Of a DNA stretch of 64,000 bases, positions 32,430-41,168 are shown piece by piece. The DNA is from Streptomyces tibetensis (GTDB lineage Bacteria; Actinomycetota; Actinomycetes; Streptomycetales; Streptomycetaceae), in contig NZ_SZVW01000002.1 of the NCBI RefSeq assembly GCF_007655005.1, positions 248,001-312,000 on the forward strand, given 5' to 3'. Made by a program: the position numbers and the translations under genes. Each line of letters starts with the position of its first letter. Position 1 is the stretch's first letter. Under the pieces are notes generated by a model. That model ran no database searches. It was given only the letters and a program-made list of their open reading frames with translations, and was not told the origin of the DNA.

Positions 32430-32513
32430 ATGTCTGGAACTGGAATTGCCTTGGTGAGTCGGCGGCACGTCGACCTCGGCCGCATGTCCAGCGCCATCTG
32501 TCCGGCGCACTGA
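32430..32513 (+). CDS. 27-residue leader peptide of the sulfate assimilation operon
   Basis: ATG 32430 to TGA 32511-32513, too short for ordinary gene calling. It encodes 27 residues ending HVDLGRMSSAICPAH, with SRRHVDL and a single Cys near the end. Actinobacterial sulfur operons often start with such a peptide (pattern R-H-V/I-D-L-x-R-x-x-S/A-A-x-C). Ribosome pausing at the Cys codon when cysteinyl-tRNA is scarce is thought to control downstream expression. A small hairpin (CGGCGC-TAC-GCGCCG, 32644-32658) lies between it and the reductase gene. Position just after the promoter strongly supports a leader role. Confidence 0.82.
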   Translation: MSGTGIALVSRRHVDLGRMSSAICPAH

Positions 32514-32695
32514 GCGTACTCAGCCCACGCCCGACATCTTTCGTTCCAGCCTCACTCCTGCGCAATGACGCGCCCTCTGCCCATGCGTCCACGCGCGCAG
32601 GTCAGAGCCTCCCTCCCGCCACCCGACCGCCACCCCTCAGCGACGGCGCTACGCGCCGACCCCTGCCCATTGCTGTCCCGAAGGACGTATCAACC

Positions 32696-34393
32696 ATGGC
32701 CGCCACCCCGCAGAAGCCTGCCGCCGCGACTCCCCGCCGCAAGGTGAGCCGTCACCGCGGTGAGGGTCAGTGGGCCGTGGGGCACCACACCCCACTGAAC
32801 GGCAACGAGCAGTTCAAGAAGGACGACGACGGTCTCAATGTGCGGACACGCATTGAGACGATCTACTCCAAGCGGGGCTTCGACTCGATCGACCCCAATG
32901 ACCTGCGCGGCCGTATGCGCTGGTGGGGTCTGTACACCCAGCGCAGGCCCGGCATCGACGGCGGCAAGACGGCCGTCCTGGAGCCGGAGGAGCTGGACGA
33001 CGAGTACTTCATGCTCCGCGTCCGGATCGACGGCGGGGCGCTGACCACCCGTCAGCTGAGGGTCATCGGCGAGATCTCGCAGGAGTTCGCGCGCGGCACC
33101 GCCGACATCACGGACCGGCAGAACGTCCAGTACCACTGGATCCGGATCGAGGACGTGCCCGAGATCTGGAACCGGCTGGAGGGCGTCGGCCTGTCGACGG
33201 TCACCGCCTGCGGTGACACCCCGCGTGTGATGATCGGCTCGCCGGTGGCGGGCATCGCCGAGGACGAGATCATCGACGCCACCCCGGCGCTGGAGGAGAT
33301 GAAGCGCCGCGTCCTGAACAACCCGGCGTACTCGAACCTCCCCCGCAAGTTCAAGACGGCCATCTCGGGTTCGCCGCTGCTGGACGTGGTGCACGAGATC
33401 AACGACGTCGCGTTCGTCGGCGTCGAGCACCCCGAGCACGGCCCGGGCTTCGACGTGTGGGTCGGCGGCGGCCTGTCCACCAACCCCAAGCTGGGCGTGC
33501 GCCTCGGCACCTGGGTCTCGATCGACGACGTGCCGGACGTGTACGAAGGCGTCATCTCGATCTTCCGCGACTACGGCTACCGCCGGCTGCGCACCCGCGC
33601 CCGCCTGAAGTTCCTCGTCGCCGACTGGGGCGCGGAGAAGTTCCGGCAGGTCCTGGAGGACGAGTACCTGAAGCGCAAGCTGGTGGACGGGCCGGCCCCC
33701 GAGCAGCCGTCGCAGCAGTGGCGTGACCACATCGGTGTGCACCGGCAGAAGGACGGCCGGTTCTACGTCGGCTTCGCCCCGCGCGTGGGGCGCGTCGACG
33801 GCGCGACGATCACGAAGATCGCCGACCTCGCCGAGGCCCACGGCTCGGGCCGGGTGCGTACCACCGTCGAGCAGAAGATGATCGTCCTCGACGTCGAGGA
33901 GAACCAGGTCGCCTCGCTCGTCGAGGCCCTGGAGGCGCTCGACCTGACCGCCCGGCCCTCCACGTTCCGGCGCGGCACCATGGCCTGCACCGGCATCGAG
34001 TTCTGCAAGCTGGCCATCGTCGAGACCAAGCAGCGCGGTGCGCAGCTGATCGACGAACTGGAGCGCCGCCTGCCGGACTTCGACGAGCCGCTCACCATCA
34101 ACCTCAACGGCTGCCCGAACGCCTGCGCCCGTATCCAGGTCGCGGACATCGGTCTCAAGGGCCAGCTCATGCTCAACGACCAGGGCGAGCAGGTCGAGGG
34201 CTACCAGGTGCACCTGGGCGGCGCCCTGGGCCTGGAGGCCGGCTTCGGCCGCAAGGTGCGCGGTCTGAAGGTCACCTCCGAGGAACTGCCGGACTACATC
34301 GAGCGCGTCCTGAAGCGGTTCCAGGCCGAGCGCGAGGACGGCGAGCGGTTCGCCACCTGGGCGGCGCGGGCCGGCGAGGAGGCCCTGTCGTGA
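32696..34393 (+). CDS. sir: Ferredoxin-dependent sulfite (nitrite/sulfite) reductase
   Basis: A 565-residue siroheme-[4Fe-4S] enzyme that reduces sulfite to sulfide with six electrons, cytosolic, the last reductive step before cysteine synthesis. The two ferredoxin-like and two siroheme domains are visible. The cluster/siroheme ligands are in CTGIEFC (C-x5-C) and NGCPNAC (C-x3-C), with Arg-rich siroheme contacts in TDRQNVQYHW and RTTVEQKM. GAAGGACG precedes ATG 32696. It is the first large gene of the operon and overlaps the next by GTGA. Siroheme is presumably finished by the chelatase at 41169. Confidence 0.95.
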   Translation: MAATPQKPAAATPRRKVSRHRGEGQWAVGHHTPLNGNEQFKKDDDGLNVRTRIETIYSKRGFDSIDPNDLRGRMRWWGLYTQRRPGIDGGKTAVLEPEELDDEYFMLRVRIDGGALTTRQLRVIGEISQEFARGTADITDRQNVQYHWIRIEDVPEIWNRLEGVGLSTVTACGDTPRVMIGSPVAGIAEDEIIDATPALEEMKRRVLNNPAYSNLPRKFKTAISGSPLLDVVHEINDVAFVGVEHPEHGPGFDVWVGGGLSTNPKLGVRLGTWVSIDDVPDVYEGVISIFRDYGYRRLRTRARLKFLVADWGAEKFRQVLEDEYLKRKLVDGPAPEQPSQQWRDHIGVHRQKDGRFYVGFAPRVGRVDGATITKIADLAEAHGSGRVRTTVEQKMIVLDVEENQVASLVEALEALDLTARPSTFRRGTMACTGIEFCKLAIVETKQRGAQLIDELERRLPDFDEPLTINLNGCPNACARIQVADIGLKGQLMLNDQGEQVEGYQVHLGGALGLEAGFGRKVRGLKVTSEELPDYIERVLKRFQAEREDGERFATWAARAGEEALS

Positions 34394-34578
34394 GCGAGCG
34401 CGCGGCACCGTTCTACTGCCCTTACTGCGGCGACGAGGACCTGCGTCCGAGCGAGGCCGCGGAGGGCGGGCACGGCGCGTGGGAATGCGCGGCGTGCAGC
34501 CGAGCCTTCTCGCTGAAGTTCCTCGGGCTGCTGGCCCAGGGACTGAAGCGATCCGATTCCGGAGGGGCACAGATATGA
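34390..34578 (+). CDS. Small zinc-ribbon protein of the sulfur operon
   Basis: A 62-residue protein with CPYC near the N terminus and CAAC about 20 residues later, a four-Cys zinc ribbon, then a basic hydrophobic helix (FSLKFLGLLAQGLKR). GTG start overlaps the reductase stop (GTGA) and its own TGA overlaps the next ATG (ATGA). The tight coupling shows it is a real gene. Its place between reductase and CysH suggests a metal, electron or assembly role. No function has been assigned to my knowledge. Confidence 0.85.
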   Translation: MSERAAPFYCPYCGDEDLRPSEAAEGGHGAWECAACSRAFSLKFLGLLAQGLKRSDSGGAQI

Positions 34579-35285
34579 CGACCGCTCAGGAAGAGCGCAC
34601 CACCGAGGACCTGAAGCAGCTCGCCGAGCAGGCGGGCCGCGACCTTGAAGACGCCTCCGCGCTGGAGATCCTCCAGTGGGCGGCGAAGACGTTCGGCAAG
34701 CGTTTTTGCGTGACCTCCTCGATGGAGGACGCGGTGGTCGCCCACCTCGCCTCCCGCGCCATGCCCGGCGTCGACGTGGTCTTCCTCGACACCGGCTACC
34801 ACTTCGAGGAGACCATCGGCACCCGCGACGCGGTCGAGGCCGTGATGGACGTCAACCTCATCACGCTCACCCCGCGCCAGAGCGTCGCCGAGCAGGACGC
34901 GGAGTACGGCCCGAAGCTCCACGACCGCAACCCCGACCTGTGCTGCAAGCTGCGCAAGGTGCAGCCGCTGGAAGAGGGCCTGAAGGACTACCAGGCCTGG
35001 GCGACCGGCCTGCGCCGCGACGAGTCCCCGACCCGGGCGAACACTCCGGTGGTCGGCTGGGACGAGAAGCGGCAGAAGGTCAAGATCTCGCCGATCGCCC
35101 GCTGGACCCAGGACGACGTGGACGCCTACGTCACCGAGCACGGCGTCCTGACGAACCCGCTGCTGATGGACGGCTACGCGTCCGTCGGCTGCGCCCCCTG
35201 CACCCGCCGGGTCCTGGAGGGCGAGGACGCCCGTGCCGGCCGCTGGGCCGGCCGCAGCAAGACCGAGTGCGGACTGCACGGATGA
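34575..35285 (+). CDS. cysH: Adenylyl-/phosphoadenylyl-sulfate reductase
   Basis: A 236-residue reductase that turns activated sulfate (APS or PAPS) into sulfite using thioredoxin. The P-loop-like fold begins KRFCVTSSMEDAVVAHLAS. CC in DLCCKLRKV and CAPC in VGCAPCTR are the four Cys that bind a [4Fe-4S] cluster in APS-type enzymes. The final ECGLH carries the catalytic Cys. The four cluster Cys point to APS rather than PAPS as substrate. ATG lies in ATGA with the zinc-ribbon gene; its TGA overlaps cysC. Confidence 0.95.
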   Translation: MTTAQEERTTEDLKQLAEQAGRDLEDASALEILQWAAKTFGKRFCVTSSMEDAVVAHLASRAMPGVDVVFLDTGYHFEETIGTRDAVEAVMDVNLITLTPRQSVAEQDAEYGPKLHDRNPDLCCKLRKVQPLEEGLKDYQAWATGLRRDESPTRANTPVVGWDEKRQKVKISPIARWTQDDVDAYVTEHGVLTNPLLMDGYASVGCAPCTRRVLEGEDARAGRWAGRSKTECGLHG

Positions 35286-35845
35286 CGACGACGATTCAGG
35301 AGAGTGACGTGACGACCGGAGCCACCGTCTGGCTCACGGGTCTGCCGAGCGCCGGCAAGACCACGATCGCCTACGAACTGGCCGGCCGCCTGCGCGAGGA
35401 GGGCCACCGGGTCGAGGTGCTCGACGGCGACGAGATCCGCGAGTTCATCTCGGCGGGCCTCGGCTTCAGCCGCGAGGACCGGCACACCAACGTGCAGCGC
35501 ATCGGCTTCGTCGCCGAACTGCTCGCCCGCAACGGCGTGCTCGCCCTCGTCCCGGTCATCGCGCCGTACCAGGACAGCCGCGAGGCGGTGCGTAAGCGCC
35601 ACCAGGCGAACGGCACCGGGTACGTCGAGGTCCATGTCGCGACGCCCGTCGAGGTGTGCAGCGAGCGGGACGTGAAGGGCCTGTACGCCAAGCAGGCCGC
35701 GGGCGAGCTCACGGGGCTCACCGGGGTCGACGACCCGTACGAGGCGCCCGAGTCGCCCGACCTGCGCATCGAGTCGCAGAACCAGACCGTGCAGGAGTCC
35801 GCGGCGTCCGTGCACGCCCTGCTCAGCGAAAGGGGACTGGCATGA
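35282..35845 (+). CDS. cysC: Adenylylsulfate kinase
   Basis: A 187-residue APS kinase (APS + ATP to PAPS). Walker A is GLPSAGKTT. DGDEIREFISAGLGFSREDRHTNVQRIGFVAELL and IAPYQDSRE are family blocks. Two starts are possible: ATG 35282, which overlaps the cysH stop (ATGA), and in-frame GTG 35309, which has a strong AGGAGA five bases upstream; both keep the whole fold. With an APS-type CysH next door, PAPS may serve sulfation rather than reduction, or both routes run. Confidence 0.93.
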   Translation: MTTTIQESDVTTGATVWLTGLPSAGKTTIAYELAGRLREEGHRVEVLDGDEIREFISAGLGFSREDRHTNVQRIGFVAELLARNGVLALVPVIAPYQDSREAVRKRHQANGTGYVEVHVATPVEVCSERDVKGLYAKQAAGELTGLTGVDDPYEAPESPDLRIESQNQTVQESAASVHALLSERGLA

Positions 35846-36780
35846 CGACGACCGTCGCCACCGTTTCCGAGGGAACCGAAAGCCCGTACGCGCTCTCCCA
35901 CCTCGACGCCCTCGAGTCCGAGGCGGTGCACATCTTCCGCGAGGTGGCGGGCGAGTTCGAGCGGCCGGTGATCCTCTTCTCCGGCGGCAAGGACTCCATC
36001 GTCATGCTGCACCTGGCGCTGAAGGCGTTCCGGCCGGCGTCGGTGCCGTTCTCGCTGCTGCACGTGGACACCGGGCACAACTTCCCCGAGGTCCTCGACT
36101 ACCGCGACCGCACGGTCGACAAGCACGGGCTGCGGCTGCACGTCGCCTCCGTGCAGGACTACATCGACCGCGGTGTCCTCAAGGAGCGCCCGGACGGCAC
36201 CCGCAACCCGCTGCAGACGCTGCCGCTGACCGAGAAGATCCAGGCGGAGAAGTTCGACGCCGTCTTCGGCGGCGGCCGCCGCGACGAGGAGAAGGCCCGG
36301 GCCAAGGAGCGGGTGTTCTCCCTGCGCGACGAGTTCTCCCAGTGGGACCCGCGCCGGCAGCGCCCGGAGCTGTGGAACCTGTACAACGGCCGGCACGCGC
36401 CCGGCGAGCACGTCCGCGTGTTCCCGCTGTCCAACTGGACCGAGCTGGACGTGTGGCAGTACATCGCCCGCGAGGGCATCGAGCTGCCGCAGATCTACTA
36501 CGCGCACGAGCGCGAGGTGTTCGCCCGCAGCGGCATGTGGCTGACCGCCGGCGAGTGGGGCGGGCCGAAGGACGGCGAGAGTGTCGAGAAGCGGCTCGTG
36601 CGCTACCGGACCGTGGGTGACATGTCCTGCACCGGCGCGGTGGACTCCGACGCCGACACCATCGAGAAGGTGATCGTGGAGATCGCCGCCTCCCGGCTCA
36701 CCGAGCGCGGCGCCACCCGCGCCGACGACAAGATGTCCGAGGCCGCGATGGAAGACCGCAAGCGCGAGGGGTACTTCTAG
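35842..36780 (+). CDS. cysD: Sulfate adenylyltransferase subunit 2
   Basis: A 312-residue ATP sulfurylase small subunit, which makes APS from sulfate and ATP. The N-type ATP pyrophosphatase loop is LFSGGKDSIVML. HVDTGHNFPEVLDYRD and RRDEEKARAKERVFS follow as in the family, and the C terminus RKREGYF is typical. ATG overlaps the cysC stop (ATGA). Works as a complex with CysN, encoded two bases downstream. Confidence 0.97.
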   Translation: MTTTVATVSEGTESPYALSHLDALESEAVHIFREVAGEFERPVILFSGGKDSIVMLHLALKAFRPASVPFSLLHVDTGHNFPEVLDYRDRTVDKHGLRLHVASVQDYIDRGVLKERPDGTRNPLQTLPLTEKIQAEKFDAVFGGGRRDEEKARAKERVFSLRDEFSQWDPRRQRPELWNLYNGRHAPGEHVRVFPLSNWTELDVWQYIAREGIELPQIYYAHEREVFARSGMWLTAGEWGGPKDGESVEKRLVRYRTVGDMSCTGAVDSDADTIEKVIVEIAASRLTERGATRADDKMSEAAMEDRKREGYF

Positions 36781-36782
36781 AG

Positions 36783-38117
36783 ATGAGCACGATCACCACC
36801 GAGGAACTCGCGGAGACCACCCTGCTGCGGTTCGCCACCGCGGGCTCCGTCGACGACGGCAAGTCCACCCTGGTCGGGCGGCTGCTGCACGACTCCAAGT
36901 CGGTCCTCACCGACCAGCTGGAGGCCGTGGAGCGCGTCTCCGCGAGCCGCGGCCAGGAGGCCCCGGACCTCGCCCTGCTGACGGACGGACTGCGGGCCGA
37001 GCGGGAGCAGGGCATCACGATCGACGTGGCCTACCGCTACTTCGCCACGCCCCGGCGGCGGTTCATCCTCGCCGACACCCCCGGCCATGTGCAGTACACC
37101 CGCAACATGGTGACCGGCGCCTCCACCGCCGAGCTGACGGTGATCCTGATCGACGCCCGCAACGGTGTCGTCGAGCAGACCCGCCGGCACGCCGCCCTCG
37201 CCGCGCTGCTGCGCGTGCCGCACGTGGTCCTCGCCGTCAACAAGATGGACCTCGTCGGCTACGAGGAGAAGGTGTTCGCCGCCATCGCCGAGGAGTTCAC
37301 GGCGTACGCGACGGAGCTGGGCGTCCCCGAGGTCACCGCGATCCCGATCTCGGCGCTCGTAGGCGACAACGTGGTGGAGCCCTCCGCCAACATGGACTGG
37401 TACGGCGGCCCGACGGTGCTGGAGCACCTGGAGACGGTCCCGGTCGCGCACGACCTGAGCCACTGCCACGCCCGGCTGCCCGTGCAGTACGTGATCCGCC
37501 CGCAGAACCCGGACCACCCGGACTACCGGGGCTACGCCGGTCAGATCGCGGCCGGTTCCTTCCACGTCGGCGAGTCCGTCACGGTGCTGCCGTCGGGCCG
37601 GGCCTCGAAGATCTCCGGCATCGACCTGCTGGGCGAGCCGGTGGACGTGGCCTGGACGACGCAGTCGGTGACCCTCCTGCTGGAGGACGACATCGACATC
37701 TCGCGCGGCGACCTGATCGTGCCGAGCAAGGACGCGCCCGCGACCACGCAGGACATCGAGGCGACCGTCTGCCATGTGGCCGACGCCCCGCTGACGGTCG
37801 GGCACCGGGTGCTGCTCAAGCACGGCACCCGCACGGTCAAGGCGATCGTCAAGGACATCCCGTCCCGACTCACGCTCGACGACCTGTCCCTGCACCCGCA
37901 TCCGGGACAGCTCGTCGCCAACGACATCGGCCGGGTGAAGATCCGCACCGCCGAGCCGCTGCCGGTCGACTCCTACGCCGACTCGCGGCGCACCGGCTCG
38001 TTCATCCTGATCGACCCGAACGACGGCCAGACCCTCACCGCCGGCATGGTCGGCGAGTCCTTCGCGGCCCCGGAGCCGGTCAAGGACGAGTCCGACGACG
38101 ACGGGTGGGACTTCTGA
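36783..38117 (+). CDS. cysN: Sulfate adenylyltransferase subunit 1 (GTPase)
   Basis: A 444-residue GTPase subunit; GTP hydrolysis drives APS formation by CysD. G1 GSVDDGKST, G3 DTPGHVQYTRNM, G4 NKMDLVGY and the effector region EQGITIDVAYRYF are intact, followed by EF-Tu-like beta-barrel domains. Unlike enterobacterial forms it has no fused kinase domain; CysC is separate. It starts two bases after cysD. Confidence 0.97.
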   Translation: MSTITTEELAETTLLRFATAGSVDDGKSTLVGRLLHDSKSVLTDQLEAVERVSASRGQEAPDLALLTDGLRAEREQGITIDVAYRYFATPRRRFILADTPGHVQYTRNMVTGASTAELTVILIDARNGVVEQTRRHAALAALLRVPHVVLAVNKMDLVGYEEKVFAAIAEEFTAYATELGVPEVTAIPISALVGDNVVEPSANMDWYGGPTVLEHLETVPVAHDLSHCHARLPVQYVIRPQNPDHPDYRGYAGQIAAGSFHVGESVTVLPSGRASKISGIDLLGEPVDVAWTTQSVTLLLEDDIDISRGDLIVPSKDAPATTQDIEATVCHVADAPLTVGHRVLLKHGTRTVKAIVKDIPSRLTLDDLSLHPHPGQLVANDIGRVKIRTAEPLPVDSYADSRRTGSFILIDPNDGQTLTAGMVGESFAAPEPVKDESDDDGWDF

Positions 38118-38118
38118 C

Positions 38119-38223
38119 ATGAACTCCCCCGACTTCTACTCCACGTTCGCGAAGGAGGGCGGCCGCGTCGGCAGCGGTGCTCTCGGCAGCGGGCAGGGCG
38201 GAGTGGCGCGATGTGTGCGCTGA
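38119..38223 (+). CDS. Possible 34-residue small ORF after cysN
   Basis: ATG stands one base after the cysN stop (TGA-C-ATG) and the frame runs to TGA 38221-38223, with the start MNSPDFYSTFAKEGG and end GGVARCVR. A second short frame (ATG 38211, 29 codons, Cys at its positions 2 and 9) overlaps its end. Either could be a coupled or leader peptide ahead of the ABC importer. No similarity known to me. May be noise. Confidence 0.3.
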   Translation: MNSPDFYSTFAKEGGRVGSGALGSGQGGVARCVR

Positions 38224-38339
38224 CGTACGCGCACTGCCTGCGCGCCCTCACCCCCCACCGCCGTAGACGAAAACCTGCCGACCTCCCGGCCACGACCTGA
38301 GAGACCGTGACCGCCGGGCCTCCGAGAGGACCACCTCCC

Positions 38340-39443
38340 GTGCCTGCTTCATCTGCTCTTCGCCGCGGTTTCGCGGTCATCGCCGCACTTCCCCTGCTCA
38401 CGCTGGCCGCCTGCGGCTACGGGTCCGAGGCCAAGGACGACGGCGCCGCCAAGGTCGCCGCCGGTGCCAAGAAGATCGACGGTCTCGACACCGTCAAGAT
38501 CGGCTACTTCGGCAACCTGACCCACGGCACCGCGTTGGTGGGCATGCAGAAGGGCATCTTCCAGAAGGCCCTCGGCGCCACCAAGGTCGAGCCGGCCATC
38601 TTCAACGCCGGCCCCTCGGAGATCGAGGCGCTCAACTCCAAGTCCATCGACATCGGCTGGATCGGCCCCTCCCCCGCGATCAACGGCTACACCAAGTCCG
38701 CGGGCAAGAACCTGCGCATCATCGGCGGTTCGGCGTCCGGCGGTGTGAAGCTGGTCGTCAACCCGGACAAGCTCAAGTCGCTGAAGGACGTCAAGGGCAA
38801 GCGGATCGCCACCCCGCAGCTCGGCAACACGCAGGACGTGGCGTTCCTCAACTGGGCCGCGGAGCAGGGCTGGAAGGTCGACCCGCAGAGCGGCAAGGGT
38901 GACGTCACGGTCGTCCGCAGCGACAACAAGGTCACCCCGGACGCCTTCAAGTCCGGTTCCATCGACGGCGCGTGGGTGCCGGAGCCGACCGCGTCGAAGC
39001 TGATCGCCGAGGGCGGCAAGGAACTGCTCGACGAGTCGACGCTGTGGCCGGACAAGAAGTTCGTGATCACGAACATCATCGTGCGGCAGGACTTCCTCAA
39101 GGAGCACCCGAAGGTCGTCGAGGCCGTGCTCAAGGGCTCGGTCGACACGAACAAGTGGATCAACGCCAACCCGGACGCGGCGAAGGCGGCGGCGAACAAG
39201 CTGCTGGAGGCGGAGACCGGCAAGGCGCTGCCGGCCGATGTGCTGGACCCGGCGTGGAAGTCGATCCGGTTCACCGACGACCCGCTGGCCTCCACCCTCA
39301 ACACCGAGGCGGAGCACGCGGTGAAGGCGGGGCTGCTGGAGAAGCCGGACCTGAAGGGCATCTACGACCTCGCACCGCTGAACAAGGTCCTGAAGGCCGA
39401 AGGCGAGCCCGCGGTCGACGACGCCGGTCTCGGCGCGAAGTAA
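38340..39443 (+). CDS. Sulfonate/sulfur-compound-binding lipoprotein of ABC importer
   Basis: A 367-residue SsuA/TauA/NrtA-type periplasmic-binding-protein-like lipoprotein. From GTG 38340 the signal is VPASSALRRGFAVIAALPLLTLAAC with lipobox LAAC. The ligand-binding core shows VKIGYFGNLTHGTALVGMQKG, GWIGPSPAINGYTKS and NVIVRQDFL-type motifs. AGAGGA lies nine bases before the GTG. Its place in the sulfate operon suggests aliphatic sulfonates or sulfate esters as ligand; taurine or nitrate-type ligands cannot be excluded. Confidence 0.9.
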   Translation: MPASSALRRGFAVIAALPLLTLAACGYGSEAKDDGAAKVAAGAKKIDGLDTVKIGYFGNLTHGTALVGMQKGIFQKALGATKVEPAIFNAGPSEIEALNSKSIDIGWIGPSPAINGYTKSAGKNLRIIGGSASGGVKLVVNPDKLKSLKDVKGKRIATPQLGNTQDVAFLNWAAEQGWKVDPQSGKGDVTVVRSDNKVTPDAFKSGSIDGAWVPEPTASKLIAEGGKELLDESTLWPDKKFVITNIIVRQDFLKEHPKVVEAVLKGSVDTNKWINANPDAAKAAANKLLEAETGKALPADVLDPAWKSIRFTDDPLASTLNTEAEHAVKAGLLEKPDLKGIYDLAPLNKVLKAEGEPAVDDAGLGAK

Positions 39444-39490
39444 GCCCGATCCGAAGCCGCATTGTGAAGAGTTCCCAGGAGGTGACGACC

Positions 39491-40279
39491 ATGGCCACGA
39501 CCCTCACCAAGGCCGCCGACGGCACCGAGTCGGCCACGCACGCCGCCCGGATCGAGCACGTGTCGAAGTCGTATCCGGGCCCCGCCGGACAGCAGCTCGT
39601 CCTGGACGACATCACCCTCGATGTCGCGCCCGGAGAGTTCGTCACCCTCCTGGGGGCCTCGGGCTGCGGCAAGTCCACCCTGCTCAACCTGGTGGCGGGC
39701 CTGGACCGCCCCAGCGCCGGCGAGATCGCCACGGACGGGCGTCCGGCGCTGATGTTCCAGGAGCACGCGCTGTTCCCGTGGCTGACCGCGGGCAAGAACA
39801 TCGAACTCGCCCTGAAGCTGCGGGGCGTGCCGAAGGCCGAGCGCCGGGAGCGGGCCGAGGAACTGCTCGAGCTCGTCCGGCTGAAGGGCGCGCACGGCAA
39901 GCGGGTGCACGAGCTGTCGGGCGGTATGCGCCAGCGTGTCGCGCTGGCGCGTGCGCTCGCGCAGGAGAGCAAGCTGCTGCTGATGGACGAGCCGTTCGCG
40001 GCGCTGGACGCCATCACCCGGGACGTGCTGCACGACGAGCTGACCCGCATCTGGCGCGAGACGCAGGTGTCCGTCCTGTTCGTCACGCACAACGTGCGCG
40101 AGGCGGTGCGGCTCGCGCAGCGGGTGGTGCTGCTGTCGTCGCGCCCCGGGCGGATCGCGCGGGAGTGGACGGTCGGCATCCCGCATCCGCGCCGCATCGA
40201 GGACACCGCCGTGGCGGAGCTGTCCGTCGAGATCACCGAAGAACTGCGTGGGGAGATCCGCCGTCATGGCCAGCACTGA
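39491..40279 (+). CDS. ABC transporter ATPase (SsuB/TauB type)
   Basis: A 262-residue ATP-binding subunit. Walker A GASGCGKST, Q-loop MFQEHALFPWLTAGKN, signature LSGGMRQRVALARAL, Walker B LLLMDEPFAALDAITR and switch His FVTHNVREAV are all present. MFQE...PWL and AALDAITR are characteristic of the nitrate/sulfonate/taurine group. An ideal AGGAGGTGA ribosome site precedes ATG 39491. Partner of the lipoprotein and permease on each side. Confidence 0.95.
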   Translation: MATTLTKAADGTESATHAARIEHVSKSYPGPAGQQLVLDDITLDVAPGEFVTLLGASGCGKSTLLNLVAGLDRPSAGEIATDGRPALMFQEHALFPWLTAGKNIELALKLRGVPKAERRERAEELLELVRLKGAHGKRVHELSGGMRQRVALARALAQESKLLLMDEPFAALDAITRDVLHDELTRIWRETQVSVLFVTHNVREAVRLAQRVVLLSSRPGRIAREWTVGIPHPRRIEDTAVAELSVEITEELRGEIRRHGQH

Positions 40280-41162
40280 TTCGACGGCCGTCGCCAAGGA
40301 CGGCAACGATCTCGCCGGACTGGAGGCGGGCCTCGACGCGCTGGAGACGCGGCAGACCTCCCGGACCCCGTTCCGGCAGACCTTCACCCAGAAGATCCTG
40401 CCGCCCGTCCTCGCCGTGGCACTGGTGCTGGCGGTCTGGCAGGCGCTCGTCTCGTTCAAGGTCGTCGACGACCCGACCAAGCTGCCCGCGCCGTCCGCGG
40501 TGTGGGACGTCGTCCAGACTGCGTGGCTCCAGGGCGAGCTGCTCGGCTACATCTGGACCAGCGTCTCGCGCGGTCTGCTCGGCTTCCTCTTCGCGCTGGT
40601 GATCGGCACGCCGCTGGGCCTGATCGTGGCCCGGGTGAAGTTCATCCGCGCGGCGATCGGCCCGATCCTGTCGGGTCTGCAGTCCCTGCCGTCCGTCGCC
40701 TGGGTGCCGCCGGCAGTGATCTGGCTGGGCCTGAACAACTCGATGATGTACGCGGTGATCCTGCTCGGCGCGGTCCCCTCGATCGCCAACGGCCTGGTCT
40801 CCGGCGTCGACCAGGTGCCCCCGCTGTTCCTGCGCGCGGGCCGCACGCTCGGCGCCACGGGCCTGAAGGGCACCTGGCACATCGTCCTGCCCGCCGCCCT
40901 GCCCGGTTACGTGGCGGGTCTGAAGCAGGGCTGGGCCTTCTCCTGGCGCTCCCTGATGGCCGCCGAGATCATCGCGTCCTTCCCCGACCTCGGCGTGGGC
41001 CTCGGCCAGTTGCTGGAGAACGGCCGCAACGCCAGCGACATGGCCATGGTGTTCGAGGCGATCCTGCTCATCCTGATCGTCGGCATCGCCATCGACCTGC
41101 TGATCTTCAGCCCGCTGGAGCGGTGGGTGCTGCGCAGCCGCGGCCTGCTGGTGAAGAACTGA
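40266..41162 (+). CDS. ABC transporter permease (SsuC/TauC type)
   Basis: A 298-residue permease with about six membrane helices after a 45-residue cytosolic N terminus. The EAA loop is FLRAGRTLGATGLKGTWHIVLPAALPG. ATG 40266 overlaps the ATPase end by 14 bases. The extra cytosolic start MASTDSTAVAKDGND is low-complexity but typical in this genus. Confidence 0.93.
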   Translation: MASTDSTAVAKDGNDLAGLEAGLDALETRQTSRTPFRQTFTQKILPPVLAVALVLAVWQALVSFKVVDDPTKLPAPSAVWDVVQTAWLQGELLGYIWTSVSRGLLGFLFALVIGTPLGLIVARVKFIRAAIGPILSGLQSLPSVAWVPPAVIWLGLNNSMMYAVILLGAVPSIANGLVSGVDQVPPLFLRAGRTLGATGLKGTWHIVLPAALPGYVAGLKQGWAFSWRSLMAAEIIASFPDLGVGLGQLLENGRNASDMAMVFEAILLILIVGIAIDLLIFSPLERWVLRSRGLLVKN

Positions 41163-41168
41163 AGTCCC

